Virus record (IMG/VR): IMGVR_UViG_3300013126_000043
Coordinates: 1 to 53,666 of that record
Direction: 5' to 3' (one strand)
Origin: a virus
DNA: 53,666 nucleotides
The position numbers and the translations under genes are program-made. This document shows positions 1-5,892 of the stretch, piece by piece (position 1 is the first letter of the stretch; each line of letters opens with the position of its first letter). The notes beneath the pieces were generated by a model that was not told where the DNA came from, ran no database searches, and was given only the letters and a program-made list of their open reading frames with translations.

Positions 1-127
1 AAACACATAATAATTCACTCATACTTATATAAGGCAAGTAACCAATGCCAACTTCATATGAGTTATTATCTTTAGTCGTGTGTTGCGACTTCCCAGATTA
101 CTGCTGGTTCAGTGAGCCGACTTACCC

Positions 128-400
128 TCACGGGAGCTCGATGATGTCACCGGGCTGAATCACGGGCCCGTAAGCCCGTGTCAGACGGTAACGTACGACG
201 AGCAGGTCTCCGTCGCAATGCTTTTCAGCGATGCTCCAGAGACTGTCCCCCTGAATAACCGTGTGGGTACGATCCGGGCAAGTAAACGAGGGGCTCGTCA
301 CTTCCTTGATCATGCCACATCCGGCCATCAGAAAGAACACCGTGAGAGCAGCCACGAGGATACGCCTTTGCACGTACACTCGCTTGGGCAGCTTCTGCAT
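128..400 (-). CDS. LysM-domain lipoprotein
   Basis: A 90-residue protein. The start at 400 is chosen because an AAAGGGAGGC ribosome site lies a few bases upstream; the open frame extends further but has no such site. Residues 1-13 are basic (KR, RR), 14-27 are hydrophobic, and Cys28 follows LMAG, which looks like a lipobox, so the protein is probably exported and lipid-anchored. Residues about 45-90 match a LysM module (HTVIQGDSLWSIAEKH, then IQPGDIIELP), a family that binds peptidoglycan. It is the last gene of a minus-strand series and lies in GC-rich DNA unlike the rest of the window. A role in lysis, superinfection exclusion or envelope binding is possible but is inference. Confidence 0.75.
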   Translation of the reverse strand: MQKLPKRVYVQRRILVAALTVFFLMAGCGMIKEVTSPSFTCPDRTHTVIQGDSLWSIAEKHCDGDLLVVRYRLTRAYGPVIQPGDIIELP

Positions 401-467
401 GATGCCTCCCTTTCTCCCAGCGGATTGGTTAGATCCTGTTGTGCTGGGACCGTAGGTAGACCCGGTC

Positions 468-477
468 GGTCTATCCT
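468..477 (-). promoter_or_regulatory. GGATAG motif, copy 1
   Basis: On the minus strand this reads AGGATAGACC, about 7 bases past the terminator stem and about 68 bases before the LysM start codon. Near-identical copies follow the two other terminators at 1041 and 1280. Function unknown; a promoter element or termination-related signal are the simplest ideas. Confidence 0.4.
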
Positions 478-484
478 TAAAAGA

Positions 485-524
485 AGAAGTTCCCCCTACG
501 CTGGCTGCGTAGGAGAGAACTTCT
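485..524 (-). terminator. hairpin terminator after the 561-869 gene
   Basis: AGAAGTTC pairs with GAACTTCT and CCTACGC with GCGTAGG around a TGGCT loop, with a small internal mismatch. A T-rich tract follows the stem on the minus strand and TTCTCTTTTC on the plus strand, so it may work in both directions. It sits between two minus-strand genes. Confidence 0.75.
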
Positions 525-560
525 CTTTTCTTCAGGCTGGGCTCATCAGCCTGGGTGTCA

Positions 561-869
561 TCAGTAGTGCTCGCCAGTCTCGCACTCGAGACACCAGTAG
601 CCCTGGCGCTCCACTTCCACCTTGCGGCAGTTGTAGCACATGGCCACACAATCCTGGTGCTCAGCCAGGAAAGCGGTCATGGCGTCGTCTGACAGCTGCT
701 CATACTGACCGGTTTCCAGATTGAGCAGTTCGGTCTTGACCCAGGACCCGCAGTTGCAGATCCAGGTCACCGGTGCGAGCATCCCGAACTCGTCGTACTC
801 GGTGTCGGAGCCATAGCTCCAATGCCCGATCCGACGTGAACGGATACACTCAGGAAGTTTTACTTCCAT
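561..869 (-). CDS. hypothetical zinc-ribbon-like protein
   Basis: 102 residues. The start at 869 is preferred over an upstream ATG at 983 because CGGAGGA lies just before it. The protein has paired cysteines: CNC in the middle, CYNC near residue 80 and CLEC near the C-terminus, a spacing that suggests one or two zinc knuckles. No enzyme motif is visible and I do not recognise the family. It lies in the GC-rich minus-strand block, followed by a hairpin terminator and preceded by another, so it probably has its own transcript or relies on read-through. A small regulatory or host-takeover protein is possible, but this is not shown by the sequence. Confidence 0.6.
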   Translation of the reverse strand: MEVKLPECIRSRRIGHWSYGSDTEYDEFGMLAPVTWICNCGSWVKTELLNLETGQYEQLSDDAMTAFLAEHQDCVAMCYNCRKVEVERQGYWCLECETGEHY

Positions 870-1020
870 TGATTCCTCCGAATCATAGTTATCCAGCTTA
901 ACGTACCGGACGTGATTATTACGTTTCTCTTTTGTCAAGGTAAGATAACCTGTCAGGCATTTAGCTCCTGCCGCATCACCCATGATTTATATAGCGCTCA
1001 GGTTCTGCGCTAAGGACAAT

Positions 1021-1030
1021 GGTCTATCCT
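1021..1030 (-). promoter_or_regulatory. GGATAG motif, copy 2
   Basis: The minus strand reads AGGATAGACC, identical over 10 bases to the copy at 468-477 and again about 10 bases beyond a terminator stem. A TATATAA sequence lies about 35 bases further downstream and might be a -10 box. Confidence 0.4.
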
Positions 1031-1040
1031 CAAAGAAAAA

Positions 1041-1056
1041 GATTCCCGAAGGAACC
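1041..1056 (-). terminator. UUCG-loop terminator after the 30-residue gene
   Basis: On the minus strand GGTTCC-TTCG-GGAATC is followed by TTTTTCTTT. The UUCG tetraloop and T-tract are typical of an intrinsic terminator. It separates the gene at 1128-1220 from the gene at 561-869. Confidence 0.75.
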
Positions 1057-1127
1057 AATTTCTTTTAGTGATTATTCTGTTCCCAAGCGTCACTACTGCT
1101 CGGCCACCCTATGATGGCAGTACCGGA

Positions 1128-1220
1128 TCAGCCCTTCTTCTTGAAGAGGTCCACGAAGAACGTGACCTCTGCAATGATGAAAGCGCTGATGCCGACGATG
1201 TACATCGGAATCTGCAACAT
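1128..1220 (-). CDS. 30-residue single-span membrane microprotein
   Basis: A very short gene with a strong ribosome site (AAAGGAGG) 6 bases before ATG at 1220. The product begins MLQIPMYIVGISAF, continues IIAEVTFFVDLF and ends KKKG. It is almost entirely hydrophobic with a basic tail, so one membrane span with the lysines in the cytoplasm is likely. It is bracketed by UUCG-loop terminators at 1041 and 1280, which supports a separate, deliberately bounded gene. It resembles small phage membrane effectors, such as holin-like or host-inhibitor peptides, only in size and topology; function is unknown. Confidence 0.6.
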   Translation of the reverse strand: MLQIPMYIVGISAFIIAEVTFFVDLFKKKG

Positions 1221-1260
1221 TGCACACCTCCTTTCTTTGGTGTAGTGGACATGGCTGGAT

Positions 1261-1269
1261 GCCTATCCT
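1261..1269 (-). promoter_or_regulatory. GGATAG motif, copy 3
   Basis: On the minus strand AGGATAGGC lies about 10 bases past the terminator stem at 1280 and about 41 bases before the start codon of the 30-residue gene. It differs from copies 1 and 2 at one of the shared positions. Confidence 0.35.
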
Positions 1270-1279
1270 CAAAAAAGAA

Positions 1280-1311
1280 GTTCCCCCAGGATCCGAAGAT
1301 CCCAGGGGAAC
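1280..1311 (-). terminator. UUCG-loop terminator after the 1346-1642 gene
   Basis: On the minus strand GTTCCCC and GGATC arms pair with GATCC and GGGGAAC around a TTCG loop, followed by TTCTTTTTT. Two mismatches interrupt the stem. The tail and loop are typical of a strong intrinsic terminator. Confidence 0.8.
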
Positions 1312-1345
1312 AACTCTTTGTGCACCTGCCCTACCAGGTGCTGTG

Positions 1346-1642
1346 TCAGGCAGCGTGGTGGACTGTGTTGTACCAGTACCACACCTGGTACTGGTAGTCC
1401 CACTTGCGCTGGCTCCGGATGGTGATCATGCGACCACCGAACTCCCGGGCGAACCACCCGGTGTTGTTGTGGATGTGCCCGAACTGCAGCGAGTCCGAGC
1501 TGTCTCCTGAAGGAGACTGAACCCACACTTCAGTGCCCGTGTGGGCGATGAAGCGTGCAGTCACCTCCTTCGTGTAGGGGATGGTGTTGCCGTTGGTGTC
1601 AACGGCATACTTGCCGATGACATCAATCATTGATGTGATCAT
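1346..1642 (-). CDS. hypothetical protein in the GC-rich block
   Basis: 98 residues beginning MITSMIDVIGKYAV. ATG at 1642 is chosen because AAAGGTGG lies 5 bases before it; a GTG at 1651 would overlap that site. The chain is polar with several tryptophans and tyrosines near the C-terminus (WDYQYQVWYWYN) and reads as a small soluble beta-rich protein. I recognise no family. It is the first gene of the minus-strand series and is followed at once by a UUCG terminator. Base composition matches its GC-rich neighbours, not the phage late genes. Confidence 0.5.
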   Translation of the reverse strand: MITSMIDVIGKYAVDTNGNTIPYTKEVTARFIAHTGTEVWVQSPSGDSSDSLQFGHIHNNTGWFAREFGGRMITIRSQRKWDYQYQVWYWYNTVHHAA

Positions 1643-1834
1643 GATGACCACCTTTCATTGCTACACATTTCTTTTACGATGGTAACGTGTTCATCGGAGC
1701 TGTCCTTTTATGCTGCATACCTGCACCACTGTAGGGAGTGGACGACCGCTCATTGTCGTTCCTAGCAAGCACATACCCCATGGGGGGGTGGCCTCGTTAA
1801 AACTCTAAGAGACACATATGTACCCATTATCTCC

Positions 1835-1924
1835 CCCCTATAAATTTTTCCCCAATAGTCCCCTATTTAGACTTTTATATCTTTATATACCTTTGATTCG
1901 CCCCTAAAAATTTTTCCCCATATA
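1835..1924. repeat. two direct repeats with an AAAATTTTT core flanked by C4
   Basis: CCCCTATAAATTTTTCCCCA at 1835 and CCCCTAAAAATTTTTCCCCA at 1901 differ at one position and are 66 bases apart, each followed by ATAG or TATAG. A weaker relative (GCCCGCAAGAAATTTTTTGG) follows near 1930. Such spacing suggests protein-binding sites, for instance iterons or operators. Confidence 0.6.
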
Positions 1925-1967
1925 GAATCGCCCGCAAGAAATTTTTTGGATATTATTCGCATATGTG

Positions 1968-1996
1968 TTGCAAGCAATGCTGTAGGTGGCTATAGT
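1968..1996 (+). promoter_or_regulatory. sigma70-like promoter for the gene at 2066
   Basis: TTGCAA, a 17-base gap, then TATAGT. This is a good fit to the bacterial housekeeping consensus and would give a leader of about 60 bases before the start at 2066. Confidence 0.5.
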
Positions 1997-2065
1997 TCTA
2001 CATGTCCGGTTATTCAGGCCGGCAAACATCACTCACACAATGCTTAACATAGCAAAGGATAAAAT

Positions 2066-2284
2066 ATGAATTCATATATGGATTGCCCACACTGTGGTTC
2101 AGAGTTTATTATGAACGAAGAACTTATCGGATCCAATGTACGTTGTCCGGACTGCTTCCAGTGGATCAACCAGTTTGGTGGTATTGCTAACACAGAGTTT
2201 GCTGTTCTTGATCAATATAATTCTCATGTGTCTAGCAATGAGGTGTACGAGGAGATGGGCTGGGAGTCTGGTTACGACTACTGA
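2066..2284 (+). CDS. small zinc-ribbon protein
   Basis: 72 residues with CPHC at about 8-11 and CPDC at about 28-31, the two knuckles of a zinc ribbon (roughly CxxC-16-CxxC). The rest is acidic and rich in Tyr and Glu. AAAGGA precedes the ATG by 6 bases. It stands alone on the plus strand with its own promoter and a strong terminator, between two minus-strand groups. Zinc ribbons of this size occur in nucleic-acid-binding or RNA-polymerase-binding proteins; the exact role is unknown. Confidence 0.7.
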   Translation: MNSYMDCPHCGSEFIMNEELIGSNVRCPDCFQWINQFGGIANTEFAVLDQYNSHVSSNEVYEEMGWESGYDY

Positions 2285-2316
2285 GTTTTTTCTCTACTGT
2301 TTCTAGATACAACAAA

Positions 2317-2354
2317 AAGGGGTAGGAGCAACGTTACTGTTACTCCTACCCCTT
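2317..2354. terminator. bidirectional terminator between converging genes
   Basis: AAGGGGTAGGAG pairs perfectly with CTCCTACCCCTT (12 pairs, extended by part of CAAC/GTTA). T-runs lie on both sides (AAAAATTTTTT on the right, CAAAAA on the left), so it can stop the plus gene at 2066 and the minus gene at 2385. Confidence 0.85.
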
Positions 2355-2384
2355 AAAAATTTTTTGCCGGCGAATGACTATGTT

Positions 2385-3845
2385 TTATCCTACTTGTTGT
2401 TCTCCTCGTTTTTTGTTGAGTCCGTATAGTAGGGCTGCTCCTCCGGCTGCTAGTCCAGCTGATAGGGTGTGTGAGGACATAATTTTTTCTAGTGTTCTCG
2501 CTGAGATAGCTTTTTTGTTGGTGACTTTGGTGATGGCTTGAGCAGAATCTTCTAGCATGTTTCCAGCTGACGATAGCGCTGAAGAGATTTGTGCGGCAAC
2601 CATAGCGGAGTCGTCTGCAGCTGCACTGGCTACGCCAGCAGCTTTATTAGCCATTCTGCGCTTATAGGCTTCATCTAACGATGATTCTATCGCAGAGTAT
2701 CCTGGGTGATAACTTATATCACCCATAGCGATACCTCCTCGTAATTTTTCTCCGGCTTTTGCTAGGTTGCGGGCGATTCTGCTGTCACCAAGCTCTAATC
2801 TTTCGTATTGTTTCAAATATTTTGCGGATAAATCTAAAACTTGTTTATCAGAGATATTGTTGATAGGAACTTTTTTTCCACGAACGTTCCTGCTTTTTTG
2901 ACCTTGAAAAACTTGTAAACGTTGTTCTGAAGTCATTTTAGCTAAACGTTCAGATTCTTCACGTGCGTATGTGTCTATATAATCTTTTTGCATGATGTCT
3001 CTGGTTATCTCTTCGCCAATATTGAAAAGAGCTTCATCGCTAAAAGTTGACATTTCTTTTCCTACCAAACGTCTTAACTTTGTTTTGCTTATGTTAGGAT
3101 TCTGTTCAGCAATCCTTGCACGCAACAAAGAACTCCTATTGATTCTTCCTTCTTCTATAAGAAAATCTCTATTAGTTACAGCATCAATATATCCTTGTTT
3201 AGACTTTGGACCAGGATCAGGCTTACCTAAAGTACCTTTAGCAGATTTGACCATCTTGCTATAGTTGGATTTACCTTTTCTCATTCCAACAGATTTAGAA
3301 ATGATATCCATCATTTCCTGTTCAGCATCAGGATTATTAGCAAGCTTAACGATAGCTGCACTACGATCAATAGAAGCAGGCGTCCTTTTACCAGTTTTTA
3401 AAGTAGTGTCCTTTTTTGTACTTTTACTTTTCGGATTTTTTAAAGCATCATTGATCGTTTTAGTCGACGGATTCACCTGTTGAGGATCAACAACATTTTG
3501 TTGAACACCAGTAGCAGCAGCACTACTGGAAGGCTGCGTTTGAGTAATCGTACCCTGCAACACAGGAGTATTAGCAGGCTGAGAAGCCACAGTTTGAGAA
3601 ACAGCAGCAGCAGGCGCTTGTGAAGGAGCAGTAGCACTTCTCAAAGAAGTCAGCTCAACTTTAGCCTGTTTAATATTTATCTCACCGATACCACCCTGAT
3701 AAAAAACAAGCTTACCCTTTTTGTTGATACCGCCAATAACCTGACCAGGAGAAGCGTTAGCTGTAGCAGCAGCATAGTCTTTCCAGTTATCAAAATACTG
3801 TAAACCAAGCTTATTCAGCTCATCCAACTTAGGATTCGTAGCCAT
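2385..3845 (-). CDS. probable virion-associated protein with C-terminal glycine-zipper span
   Basis: 486 residues, family not recognised. Residues 1-65 form a compact start, followed by a low-complexity Ala/Gln/Pro/Thr linker (about 70-125), then a basic, mostly helical body. The last 30 residues hold a Gly/Ala-rich hydrophobic stretch (SAGLAAGGAALLYGL) and a basic tail (NKKRGEQQ). The same tail design appears in the proteins at 7532 and 9337, which suggests a common destination such as the virion interior or the host membrane. It lies 2 bases downstream of the 96-residue gene at 3848, so the two are co-transcribed. Confidence 0.6.
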   Translation of the reverse strand: MATNPKLDELNKLGLQYFDNWKDYAAATANASPGQVIGGINKKGKLVFYQGGIGEINIKQAKVELTSLRSATAPSQAPAAAVSQTVASQPANTPVLQGTITQTQPSSSAAATGVQQNVVDPQQVNPSTKTINDALKNPKSKSTKKDTTLKTGKRTPASIDRSAAIVKLANNPDAEQEMMDIISKSVGMRKGKSNYSKMVKSAKGTLGKPDPGPKSKQGYIDAVTNRDFLIEEGRINRSSLLRARIAEQNPNISKTKLRRLVGKEMSTFSDEALFNIGEEITRDIMQKDYIDTYAREESERLAKMTSEQRLQVFQGQKSRNVRGKKVPINNISDKQVLDLSAKYLKQYERLELGDSRIARNLAKAGEKLRGGIAMGDISYHPGYSAIESSLDEAYKRRMANKAAGVASAAADDSAMVAAQISSALSSAGNMLEDSAQAITKVTNKKAISARTLEKIMSSHTLSAGLAAGGAALLYGLNKKRGEQQVG

Positions 3846-3847
3846 AA

Positions 3848-4138
3848 CTAGCTCATATCCCGAGGATCAACAACAATGTTCATCACAGCATTATCATCAG
3901 CAAGTTCACGAACAACATCGCAAGCATTACGGCTCGTCAACTCACAAACATCAACAACCATAGCCCACTCGTCATGAGAAAAAATACAGAAAACCAGATA
4001 ACCATCAGCCTCACCATGAACAGTCACAACATACTCAGACTGGTTCTCCTCCAAAAAATGGGCGAACGAATAAAACTCTGAAGGATCAGCACTAACTTTA
4101 TCTTTAAAAAAATCTAGTATTCTACGAACAAAATCCAT
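3848..4138 (-). CDS. hypothetical small acidic protein
   Basis: 96 residues starting MDFVRRILDFFKDKV. An amphipathic N-terminal helix is followed by alternating hydrophobic strands (YVVTVHGEAD, YLVFCIFSH, WAMVVDV), so a small alpha/beta fold is likely. AAGGGTGG precedes the start. It is the upstream partner of the 486-residue gene and lies downstream of recA and a 50-residue zinc-ribbon gene. No family is recognised. Confidence 0.6.
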   Translation of the reverse strand: MDFVRRILDFFKDKVSADPSEFYSFAHFLEENQSEYVVTVHGEADGYLVFCIFSHDEWAMVVDVCELTSRNACDVVRELADDNAVMNIVVDPRDMS

Positions 4139-4247
4139 AACACCACCCTTAGTTATGGAATATAGTACCCAAAACTAATCTACAACATCACGAACAGAAT
4201 CAAACAACAACAAAACTCTCATATACGCCACAATCTGCAAGGCAGCC

Positions 4248-4400
4248 TCACTCATCATCTGAGTCATCAGCTTCCTCCCAACAATCACCACAATCTCTAC
4301 ATTTTATAAAAAAAATTTTCTGACCGTTGTCATTTCCTGTGGAAATAATAAAGTTAGGTGGGTAAGAACATTCTGAACAAGTTGTCGGTTGAAATTTCAT
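4248..4400 (-). CDS. 50-residue zinc-ribbon protein downstream of recA
   Basis: A short gene starting 2 bases after the recA stop codon, so almost certainly co-transcribed with it. Cysteines occur as CSEC near residue 8 and CRDCGDC near 34-40, the pattern of a small zinc ribbon, and the C-terminus is strongly acidic (WEEADDSDDE). The start is set by ATG right after recA with AGGC a few bases before it. It may bind nucleic acid or a polymerase subunit; a direct link to recombination rests only on position. Confidence 0.6.
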   Translation of the reverse strand: MKFQPTTCSECSYPPNFIISTGNDNGQKIFFIKCRDCGDCWEEADDSDDE

Positions 4401-4402
4401 TG

Positions 4403-5422
4403 CTAGCCTTTTATTGCGCTCACTATCTCTGGAGAACTCTTCAATTTCTCAATAGCGTTATCTCGCCCTTGAGAAAAGTTTTCTCCGTTATAGTACACCC
4501 ATGCGCCCTTTTGGCTAAGAATTCCCTTATCAATTCCAAGATCAAAGATGCAACCATATTCGTCAATACCTTGAGCGTATACGATATCAAATTCTACTAT
4601 TTTCATTGGCGGGGCCATCTTATTCTTAATGATCTTAGCTTTTACCTTAATCCCAGTAGGATCGCCATGCTTATCCTTTAAGTCCTCTTTCTTGCGCACA
4701 TCAATACGCACAGAGGCTGCATACTTTAACGCAAAGCCTCCAGGAGTTGTTTCTGGATTGCCGAACATTACACCAATCTTATTTCTTAGCTGATTAATGA
4801 AAATAATCAAAGTGTCATGCTGAGCAGCCAAACCTGTTAGCTTACGCATAGCTTTTGCCATCATACGTGCCTGCAAGCCCATCTGCTGCTGTTCCATCTC
4901 GCCTTCAAGCTCAGCTTTAGGAACAAGCGCTGCAACAGAGTCGATAACAATCAAACCGATATCGCCCGTACGCAACAATCTGTCTGCAATGTCGAAACCC
5001 TGCTCGCCATAGTCTGGCTGAGCCAATAGAAGGTTATCTAGATCGATTCCAACGGCTTGCATGTAAACTGGGTCAAGAGCATGCTCAGCGTCGATGTAAG
5101 CGCACGTGAGGCCCATCTGCTGGGCTTTGGCGACAGCAGTCAGAGCAAGAGTAGATTTACCCGATGACTCTGGACCGAATATCTCTACGACTCTACCACG
5201 TGGTAGTCCACCAATGCCAAGAGCATGATCAAGCGTCAACGCTCCAGTGGGAATTGAAGACCAAGGTTTTACATTGGTGGAGCCAAGTTTGATAACTGCT
5301 CCTGAACCATACTGCTTCTGTAGTTGCGCAATTGCAAGCTCCAAAGCTTTTGAATCCTCTTTCAAAGCTTTTTTGCCCGCCGATACATTTTCGTTCTCCA
5401 CTACCACTGTTTCCTCTGTCAT
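4403..5422 (-). CDS. recA: RecA recombinase
   Basis: 339 residues, close to the usual bacterial RecA length of about 350. RecA forms ATP-dependent filaments on single-stranded DNA and catalyses strand exchange. Visible signatures are Walker A GPESSGKST at about 83-91, DAEHALDP, the SQPDYGEQ-like segment AQPDYGEQ, the Walker B strand IGLIVIDSVAALVPKAELEG, the L1-region QMGLQARMM, and the L2 loop GNPETTPGG. These are of bacterial RecA type, not phage UvsX type. ATG at 5422 has AGGA four bases before it; a TTG at 5425 is less likely. It is read leftward, away from the late genes, from a TGATATAAT promoter at 5458-5466. It probably serves phage recombination-dependent replication or repair. Confidence 0.95.
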   Translation of the reverse strand: MTEETVVVENENVSAGKKALKEDSKALELAIAQLQKQYGSGAVIKLGSTNVKPWSSIPTGALTLDHALGIGGLPRGRVVEIFGPESSGKSTLALTAVAKAQQMGLTCAYIDAEHALDPVYMQAVGIDLDNLLLAQPDYGEQGFDIADRLLRTGDIGLIVIDSVAALVPKAELEGEMEQQQMGLQARMMAKAMRKLTGLAAQHDTLIIFINQLRNKIGVMFGNPETTPGGFALKYAASVRIDVRKKEDLKDKHGDPTGIKVKAKIIKNKMAPPMKIVEFDIVYAQGIDEYGCIFDLGIDKGILSQKGAWVYYNGENFSQGRDNAIEKLKSSPEIVSAIKG

Positions 5423-5457
5423 CAAATCCTACCAATCTTCAGCTTGATCATGCATAG

Positions 5458-5466
5458 ATTATATCA
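5458..5466 (-). promoter_or_regulatory. extended -10 promoter for recA
   Basis: The minus strand reads TGATATAAT, an extended -10 box, about 36 bases before the recA start. The same 9-mer occurs at 5506, 25615 and 44723, each just before a gene. Confidence 0.55.
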
Positions 5467-5505
5467 CCAAAACGAAGCCGACCCCAACTGAATGTGCAGG
5501 ACTAA

Positions 5506-5514
5506 TGATATAAT
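5506..5514 (+). promoter_or_regulatory. extended -10 promoter, divergent from recA's
   Basis: TGATATAAT on the plus strand, 37 bases before the start at 5551 and back to back with the recA promoter. No clear -35 hexamer is seen, as is common when TGn precedes the -10 box. Confidence 0.5.
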
Positions 5515-5550
5515 ATTACCATAGTTTTTATATTACAAATTAGGAGCGTT

Positions 5551-5712
5551 ATGCAAAAGAAAATTAAAGTTGATGAGCAGTTGCATCTAGCATTGTATCT
5601 TCTGAACAACCGTTTTAACACACCGGTAGATCTTATTAAGTACTGGGCTTTTTCCGGGCCGTGCCTAGAAGATCACCCGTGGGTAGAGGATTACTCGTCA
5701 AAAAAAGATTGA
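5551..5712 (+). CDS. hypothetical 53-residue protein
   Basis: A short gene with TTAGGAG five bases before ATG. The product begins MQKKIKVDEQLHLALYLL and includes KYWAFSGPCLEDHPW. The first half looks helical with a basic start; the Trp/Pro-rich second half is acidic. A good ribosome site and an upstream TGATATAAT promoter support a real gene. It lies in the control region between recA and the late operon, so a regulatory role is possible but unproven. Confidence 0.55.
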   Translation: MQKKIKVDEQLHLALYLLNNRFNTPVDLIKYWAFSGPCLEDHPWVEDYSSKKD

Positions 5713-5740
5713 CTATATCGTCACCATGTGTTGACTAGAC

Positions 5741-5769
5741 TTGACACAGTGTGATAAGCTAGCCATGAT
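5741..5769 (+). promoter_or_regulatory. probable sigma70-type promoter of the late operon
   Basis: TTGACA, a 17-base gap, then CATGAT. Two further TTGACT sequences lie just upstream near 5709 and 5731; the one at 5731 could pair with TGATAA near 5752. The cluster faces the long plus-strand gene series that begins at 5893. Confidence 0.45.
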
Positions 5770-5772
5770 CCA

Positions 5773-5792
5773 CCCTTCCCCCCTTCCCCCCT
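5773..5792 (-). promoter_or_regulatory. G-quadruplex-prone tract
   Basis: The plus strand is CCCTTCCCCCCTTCCCCCC; the opposite strand therefore has GGGGGG-AA-GGGGGG-AA-GGG. It lies between the promoter-like TTGACA and the palindrome at 5804-5841. Runs of this kind can fold into a quadruplex; whether this one does is unknown. Confidence 0.35.
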
Positions 5793-5803
5793 TACTATAT
5801 ACA

Positions 5804-5841
5804 TATATAGTTACTATATACCTGTATACTTATATAGTAAC
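5804..5841. repeat. nested palindrome in the late-operon leader
   Basis: GTTACTATATA (5810-5820) is perfectly inverted as TATATAGTAAC (5831-5841), and TATATAG-TTA-CTATATA (5804-5820) is itself a palindrome. A direct copy CTTACTATATAC sits at 5791. The nested symmetry suggests an operator for a dimeric regulator. Confidence 0.6.
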
Positions 5842-5892
5842 ATATAATAATATACTCTATATAAGAGAACGTGCCCACGAAAGAGGTAGCCG

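Larger units (their letters stand above)
1643..2065. other. intergenic region between divergent gene sets
   Basis: No convincing gene is seen. The left third is GC-rich like the block before it; composition changes sharply near 1795 to AT-rich DNA with C-runs. It holds two long direct repeats (1835, 1901) and a sigma70-like promoter near 1968-1996 reading toward the gene at 2066. A CCGG-TTATTCAGG-CCGG hairpin lies near 2010. Confidence 0.6.

Noticed and set aside
1-127. Start of a further minus-strand gene (ATG near 22)
   Set aside because: Only a few codons are visible and no ribosome site precedes it, so it cannot be supported.
218-724. Plus-strand open frame of 168 codons across the LysM gene
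   Set aside because: It lies opposite well-supported minus-strand genes with ribosome sites and terminators, and its product is low in sense-like structure; treated as a shadow.
1220-1510. Plus-strand frames in the GC-rich block
   Set aside because: They cross the UUCG terminators and overlap genes with better starts on the minus strand; GC-rich DNA gives long chance frames.
1643-1740. Tiny minus-strand leader peptides (for example six codons near 1720)
   Set aside because: One has an AAAAGGA site, but such short frames are common by chance and nothing else supports them.
1981-2040. A tRNA-like look around the CCGG hairpin near 2010
   Set aside because: The T-loop and acceptor stem do not match, and no anticodon arm can be drawn; kept as intergenic.
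5700-5892. CRISPR or iteron array from the repeated TTACTATATA units
   Set aside because: Only two or three copies with unequal spacing and inverted orientation; a palindromic operator fits better.
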